Positions 63,354 through 64,000 of a stretch of 64,000 nucleotides of DNA are shown piece after piece. This DNA is from Halalkalibacter alkalisediminis (lineage in GTDB: Bacteria > Bacillota > Bacilli > Bacillales > Bacillaceae_D), in assembly GCF_028610705.1 (NCBI RefSeq), contig NZ_JAQQWT010000018.1, positions 1-64,000 of the forward strand. The letters are read 5' to 3'. Numbering within the stretch: position 1 is the stretch's first letter; each line of letters begins with the position of its first letter. Position numbers and translations under genes: made by a program. A model generated the notes under the pieces. It was not told where the DNA came from. It made no database searches and saw only the letters and a program-made list of their open reading frames with translations.

Positions 63354-63710
63354 ATGATTGCGATAAAGCCGAACCATTTAGGAACGGTTATGGAAGTTGT
63401 CGTGATAGGCAAGATTACAAAAAAAAATATTGAAAAATTCGAAAGAGAATTTAAAGAAAAAAAAGAACAGCATGAAAGGCTGAACCTGGTATTGTTTTTG
63501 ACTGAATTAACGGGCTACTCCATGCAAGCAATCATGGAAGATCTTATGTTTGGTGCACGTCATTTGAGAGAGTTTCATAAGATTGCTGTTTTCAGTGATA
63601 AGAAATGGATGGAGTTAAGCACCAGAATAAGTGAGTATATACCAGGCGTTCAAGTCCGACATTTTGACTTTGGTAAAAGAGAGAAAGCCTTGGAGTGGTT
63701 TGAACAGTAG
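63354..63710 (+). CDS. STAS/SpoIIAA-like domain protein
   Basis: A 118-residue cytoplasmic protein of the SpoIIAA-like/STAS group often annotated DUF3478. Pattern: VVVIGKITKKNIEKFEREFKE, LNLVLFLTELTGYSMQAIMEDLMFGARHL, FHKIAVFSDKKWMELSTRISEYIPGVQVRHFD and ending REKALEWFEQ. RBS is AAAGGGGG. Known relatives bind lipid-like ligands; role unknown here. Confidence 0.82.
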   Translation: MIAIKPNHLGTVMEVVVIGKITKKNIEKFEREFKEKKEQHERLNLVLFLTELTGYSMQAIMEDLMFGARHLREFHKIAVFSDKKWMELSTRISEYIPGVQVRHFDFGKREKALEWFEQ

Positions 63711-63750
63711 AGGCCCGTCATAGCCCTAAGGTTGTGAATAGAGTCAGAGC

Positions 63751-63786
63751 GTAATGCCAAGCCTTTGTAGCTAGGCATTACTTTTT
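63751..63786 (+). terminator. Rho-independent terminator
   Basis: GTAATGCC and GGCATTAC around a 15-base loop, followed by TTTTT. Confidence 0.88.
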
Positions 63787-63861
63787 GTTTAACAGGAAGT
63801 GAATGCGTGCCAGTCACCACAGTTATTCACTAGTAAGTCTTGTCGGAGAGTTTTTCCTTTG

Positions 63862-64000
63862 CTATATTATTTCTTTTCTGTACTCTGTTAAAATCTTCTT
63901 TGTTGTTCTGGTTAACTGAGGTGGCAATTGATTTATATCAAAATACTTAGCTTCCTTTATTTCTTTATTATCAACAATAATTTCTCCCGTGTATCCAGAA
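63862..64000 (-). CDS. NUDIX hydrolase, C-terminal part
   Basis: The minus-strand frame running in from the window edge ends GEIIVDNKEIKEAKYFDINQ, then LPPQLTRTTKKILTEYRKEII and TAG. The EIKEAKYFDINQLP turn is the usual strand-loop after the NUDIX box in MutT-like hydrolases. The NUDIX box itself lies outside the window. Confidence 0.65.
   Translation of the reverse strand, partial: SGYTGEIIVDNKEIKEAKYFDINQLPPQLTRTTKKILTEYRKEII

Noticed and set aside
1-64000. CRISPR arrays, rRNA and tRNA genes, prophage structural genes, defence operons
   Set aside because: None seen. The only tandem repeats (53165-54657) are coding duplicates with a ~408-base period.

Overview
The window is a stretch of an AT-rich Firmicute chromosome, most likely a Bacillaceae soil, alkaliphile or halophile type. 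This rests on strong AGGAGG-type ribosome binding sites, frequent TTG and GTG starts, lipoprotein signal peptides, B. subtilis-like families (RbsRKDACB, TRAP/Uxu, YesM/YesN, LysM plus spore-germination domain, kynABU) and many GGGGACGGTTCT / GTGCCTGGCAC dispersed palindromes. No rRNA, tRNA or CRISPR array was seen.

Layout. 1-5300 is accessory: a resolvase fragment joined to a truncated DUF4260 gene, a polar amino-acid ABC transporter (minus strand), two tiny ORFs that may be one broken secreted-protein gene, and a deleted IS1182-type element. 5315-14822 is a complete-looking hexuronate/aldonate operon: GntR regulator, KDG kinase, two dehydrogenases, DctPQM TRAP transporter, KDPG aldolase, mannonate dehydratase and an SDR. 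A second deleted copy of the same IS lies directly after it, so the operon is bracketed by two directly oriented IS relics. 15366-18000 has a cell-wall amidase/glucosaminidase and relics of an NlpC/P60 gene and an IS3 element. 18104-22426 is a YesM/YesN-type two-component system with a sugar-binding lipoprotein but no permeases. 22785-24853 is a chromate-resistance operon with ChrB split in two. 24860-32460 is a patchwork: toxin-antitoxin relics, MATE pump with MerR regulator, HxlR regulator divergent from a quinone-reductase-like gene, a GrpB protein and an ALDH stub.

32544-39747 is the most distinctive block: three tandem secreted GH68 fructosyltransferases behind an antiterminator-type RNA leader, a fourth decayed GH68, and a LamG-GH32 fructan hydrolase. 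It looks like a fructan make-and-degrade locus. 39910-44980 is tryptophan catabolism (KynU, KynB, KynA, an NSS transporter) with a divergent TetR regulator and a near-perfect 33-bp operator. 45224-46838 has a LysM/Gmad2 protein and a lipoprotein. 46870-52743 has an unusual regulator divergent from an epimerase-GNAT-M20 peptidase-NhaC operon. 52744-55335 is decaying accessory DNA: three tandem copies of a MerR/DUF3967 gene (one intact), a holin-like toxin relic and a REP-transposase relic. 55361-61159 is a full ribose operon. 61208-62039 is a FusB-type ribosome-protection gene behind a previously unannotated-looking leader peptide and alternative RNA hairpins. The window ends with small proteins, a ferritin-like gene broken by one amber codon, a STAS-like protein and a partial NUDIX hydrolase.

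All assignments come from reading the sequence and recalling family motifs; no database search was run.
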